From the IMG/VR virus record IMGVR_UViG_3300033978_000173, positions 1 through 24,801 of that record: a stretch of 24,801 nucleotides of DNA; one strand, 5' to 3'. Made by a program: the position numbers and the translations under genes. Numbering within the stretch: the first letter of the stretch is position 1; each line of letters opens with the position of its first letter. The notes beneath the pieces are model-generated. The model ran no database searches. It saw only the letters and a program-made list of their open reading frames with translations, and was not told where the DNA came from. This document shows positions 23,259 to 24,801 of this stretch, piece by piece. The stretch comes from a virus.

Positions 23259-23750
23259 TTATTTCTGTTCTTGTTCTTTTTCAGGAAAACACAATGATTC
23301 CATGGTTTTGTAATGTTCGTAGGCTTTTTTAAGAGCTTCGAATCTTTCAAGTTTTGCCGGATCAGGCACTAGTATGGACAGTCTTTGTTCCATTTTCTTC
23401 ATGAACTCTTTGAGGCTCTTACCATCTATTTTAATATCAGTGCCCGCAGCCATGTCAATACCATCGCCGGTAATACTCACAGTCTGTGGAACAGCAGCGT
23501 TGGTAAATGTATATCCACTAGTTCCTGTAGCCCACTGACTGTTATTGCTAATGTTATTAATAGTTGTAATACCGCCTACTGTTGCTCCGTAATTGTAAGA
23601 ATACGCAGATGATGGCAGAGTAATTGTTGAAACTCCGGAGCCAAGTGTAATTGTATCTAATGTATCAGTCATGGTGCTTGCTTGAGCAGCACCATAACTG
23701 CTTAGATCAATTTCAATATCATCAAGTGTGATACTGTCCTTGTCGTTCAT
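23259..23750 (-). CDS. Conserved virion-like phage protein (163 aa)
   Basis: Residues 1-95 are Ser/Thr/Gly-rich with TITLGSGVSTITLP and TVGGITTINNISNN, like a short beta-repeat or fibre head. Residues 97-160 (TDIKIDGKSLKEFMKKMEQR, LVPDPAKLERFEALKKAYEH, ending LCFPEKEQ) are helical and strongly patterned; I recall this end as common in T4-like marine phage proteins. Virion association is likely, function unknown. The ATG comes two bases after the stop of the histone-like gene. Confidence 0.78.
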   Translation of the reverse strand: MNDKDSITLDDIEIDLSSYGAAQASTMTDTLDTITLGSGVSTITLPSSAYSYNYGATVGGITTINNISNNSQWATGTSGYTFTNAAVPQTVSITGDGIDMAAGTDIKIDGKSLKEFMKKMEQRLSILVPDPAKLERFEALKKAYEHYKTMESLCFPEKEQEQK

Positions 23751-23752
23751 GA

Positions 23753-23944
23753 TTAGGCCTTGGCTTCTTTGCGGGCGTTTTTTTCTTCTGTGATTTCATT
23801 GCGACGAGCTTTAACTGCTTTGCCTACTTCTTGTAATGCTTTGCGAGCACGGGTGCCTGCGGCATTGTTACCTGCTGCAAATTTTGCGTCTTCTGCCAAG
23901 AATGCTTCCATTGCTGCTTTTAATTGTTCTACTGTGTTTGACAT
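23753..23944 (-). CDS. Histone H1-like DNA-binding protein, Hc1 type
   Basis: A 63-residue Ala/Lys/Glu/Arg-rich helical protein. The core AAGTRARKALQEVGKAVKAR is the pattern of the Hc1 (chlamydial histone H1-like) family, which condenses DNA; small phage versions are known. Residues 1-25 form an acidic helix (EQLKAAMEAFLAEDAKF). An AAGGA ribosome site lies 7 nt before the ATG. It lies downstream of the tRNA on the same strand and heads the run 163-residue protein, methyltransferase, thyX. A nucleoid or packaging role is inferred from the family. Confidence 0.75.
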   Translation of the reverse strand: MSNTVEQLKAAMEAFLAEDAKFAAGNNAAGTRARKALQEVGKAVKARRNEITEEKNARKEAKA

Positions 23945-23970
23945 AATGTTTTCCTTAAGTTATGTTCTAC

Positions 23971-23978
23971 TACTTATA
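23971..23978 (-). promoter_or_regulatory. Possible late-type element TATAAGTA before the Hc1-like gene
   Basis: One base from TATAAATA, 26 nt before the ATG and upstream of an AAGGA ribosome site. It is a plausible late promoter between the tRNA and the histone-like gene; the match is weak and transcription from the tRNA promoter could serve instead. Confidence 0.3.
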
Positions 23979-23986
23979 ATAGTAAT

Positions 23987-24095
23987 TGGTGTGGTCGGTA
24001 GGATTCGAACCTACAAAGCGATGTCTAAGACGTTGCCCTTGCCCAAATGCGTTTCACAACGGACCGGAGGTATACCAAGTTCCACTCACGACCAC
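23987..24095 (-). tRNA. tRNA gene of unusual length, isotype not resolved
   Basis: On the minus strand GTGGTCG (24089-24095) pairs perfectly with CGACCAC (23991-23997). The T arm GTAGG-TTCGAAT-CCTAC is perfect, a D-loop-like GGAACTTGGTA is present, and discriminator A plus encoded CCA end the gene. Without CCA it is 106 nt, about 20 longer than normal long-arm tRNAs. I could not find a proper 5-bp/7-nt anticodon arm. CGTTG/CAACG can pair around a 21-nt loop, and TCTTAGA and TTGTGAA resemble anticodon loops without matching stems. A small intron, an expanded variable arm or a decayed gene are possible. Confidence 0.7.
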
Positions 24096-24101
24096 ACATA
24101 C

Positions 24102-24130
24102 AGTATATAACCGCAAACGCAAAAGGTCAA
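24102..24130 (-). promoter_or_regulatory. Sigma70 promoter of the tRNA gene
   Basis: Minus strand TTGACC (24125-24130), 17 bp, TATACT (24102-24107), then 6 nt and the first base of the tRNA. The predicted transcription start coincides with the mature 5' end. An inverted repeat CAAAAG...CTTTTG overlaps the -35. Confidence 0.75.
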
Positions 24131-24142
24131 GACTTTTGTAGT

Positions 24143-24148
24143 TAAATA
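24143..24148 (+). promoter_or_regulatory. Late-type TAAATA element before the radical SAM gene
   Basis: Plus strand TTAAATA, then 10 nt and the ATG at 24159. The predicted leader is about 5 nt, and no Shine-Dalgarno sequence is seen. It is divergent from the tRNA promoter. Confidence 0.4.
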
Positions 24149-24158
24149 CTGTCAGATT

Positions 24159-24801
24159 ATGACACAAGACTTCACAAAGATACCATTCCATAACATAACA
24201 AGATTTGGTCAACGCACCATGTTGCATCGCCCGTTATTTTCTACCAGTTGGATTTTGGGCCGTTTCTGTAATTATAACTGTTCTTACTGTTGGCCCTATG
24301 CTAGATCGGACAAGGTAGATCACCAGCCTTTAGAAGTATATACTAATACTGTAGATGAAATCAAACGACAGGCTCGACTAAATGGCTTCAATGAATTCCA
24401 TTGGAGTTTCAGTGGCGGTGAACCTACTGCTTACCGACAGCTACATGATTTGATTAAACACCTTGACGAAACAGAAAGCACATACCAAAGTATACACATG
24501 ACAACCAATTTAAGTCCTGGAAGTAAATGGTGGAATACCTGGTGTGCCAACACAGCATTACTACAACGCAGAAGTATCACAGCATCATTTCATGATGAGT
24601 TTGCTCGAGAGCAGGAATTCGGTGACAAGTGTCTACAGTTATTGCATGAGCGTGTGCATGTCACAGTCAATCAAGTAATGGTCCCGGAAAAGTTTTATGA
24701 GCTTTATGAACGCATGTCTCGGCTACATGCTCGTGGAATCAATGTTACGCTCAAACCGCAAAGTGATCCTACAGCGAGTCGTGTAGTCGATGGCTACACA
24801 A
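24159..24801 (+). CDS. Radical SAM protein, 3' end cut by window edge
   Basis: The visible 214 residues start at the ATG at 24159. C37, C41 and C44 in GRFCNYNCSYCWPY form the CxxxCxxC site for a SAM-binding [4Fe-4S] cluster, with the usual aromatic residue after the second Cys. SFSGGEPT (about 85-92) is the GGEP SAM-contacting motif and HMTTNLS, ITASFHDEF and LKPQSD are further barrel strands. It would generate a 5'-deoxyadenosyl radical; the substrate is unknown. Relation to QueE is possible in view of the queD-like gene but the arrangement is that of the general PqqE/NifB-like class. As a [4Fe-4S] enzyme it is a plausible client of the viral IscU/IscA. The C-terminus, and any auxiliary cluster domain, is outside the window. 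Confidence 0.88.
   Translation, partial: MTQDFTKIPFHNITRFGQRTMLHRPLFSTSWILGRFCNYNCSYCWPYARSDKVDHQPLEVYTNTVDEIKRQARLNGFNEFHWSFSGGEPTAYRQLHDLIKHLDETESTYQSIHMTTNLSPGSKWWNTWCANTALLQRRSITASFHDEFAREQEFGDKCLQLLHERVHVTVNQVMVPEKFYELYERMSRLHARGINVTLKPQSDPTASRVVDGYT

Noticed and set aside
24020-24035. CTTAGAC in the tRNA as a Leu (TAG) anticodon loop.
   Set aside because: Flanks pair only in two of five positions, with C-C and A-G mismatches.
24048-24060. TTGTGAA in the tRNA as a His (GTG) anticodon loop.
   Set aside because: The flanking bases do not form a stem (at most one or two of five pairs), so the isotype was left open.
23760-24110. Plus-strand open frame over the Hc1-like gene and tRNA.
   Set aside because: Antisense to two supported features, and the product is an Ala/Ser-rich reflection of the histone-like gene.
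24159-24801. Calling the radical SAM gene queE to complete a 7-deazaguanine pathway with queD.
   Set aside because: The visible sequence shows only general radical SAM motifs, and no queC or folE is in the window.
1-24801. CRISPR arrays, insertion sequences, integrase or attachment sites.
   Set aside because: No direct-repeat arrays, transposase or integrase genes, or terminal inverted repeats were seen; repeats are confined to fibre coding sequence.

Overview
The window looks like part of a lytic, T4-like marine myovirus genome (cyanophage/pelagiphage type), probably from the open ocean. The evidence is tightly packed, mostly minus-strand genes with ATGA and TAATG overlaps, very long fibre-like structural genes, TATAAATA/CTAAATA late-promoter motifs, and a set of auxiliary metabolic genes (uvsE-like, thyX, queD-like, kdsA, superoxide dismutase, iscU, iscA). 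The host is not identified. A complete metal-type kdsA suggests a Gram-negative host whose LPS contains Kdo, and an IscU with an intact LPPVK motif suggests an ISC-type partner chaperone. Both are inferences.

Region 1 (1-10275, minus): three consecutive virion/tail-fibre-like genes, transcribed from a CTAAATA late promoter. They encode a 2485-residue giant, a 596-residue protein with YadA-head-like repeats, and a third protein cut by the window edge. All three begin with related short N-terminal modules. Region 2 (10276-14974): a plus-strand Cys-rich small protein, the overlapping minus-strand operon SOD-iscU-iscA, a plus-strand Lys/Ala/Pro-rich small basic protein, a UV-damage endonuclease with its own near-consensus sigma70 promoter, a kdsA-glycosyltransferase pair, and a small membrane protein. 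Region 3 (14971-18192): a queD-like gene, a Maf/DUF115-like protein, two tandem paralogous fibre-like genes, and a terminator that closes the next unit. Region 4 (18208-23944, minus): early/middle genes, with a conserved 391-residue phage protein and a run of small conserved phage proteins, each run led by a perfect TTGACA-17-TATAAT promoter. Upstream of these lie thyX, a low-GC methyltransferase, a virion-like protein and an Hc1-type histone-like protein. Region 5 (23987-24801): an unusually long minus-strand tRNA gene with its own promoter, and a divergent radical SAM gene cut by the window end.

The most striking pattern is that promoters sit directly against start codons. A host-type sigma70 promoter ends 6 bp before the UV-endonuclease ATG, and another ends 9 bp before the 278-residue gene. 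TAAATA late motifs end 5-7 bp before the SOD, kdsA and 364-residue fibre ATGs, with a related but looser arrangement at the radical SAM gene. None of these genes has a Shine-Dalgarno sequence, while genes with ordinary leaders in the same window have clear ones. Even the tRNA promoter ends 6 bp before the mature 5' end. This predicts leaderless or nearly leaderless transcripts in both early and late expression classes.

The second notable point is the SOD-iscU-iscA cassette, three overlapping genes that could repair or build Fe-S clusters under oxidative stress during infection.
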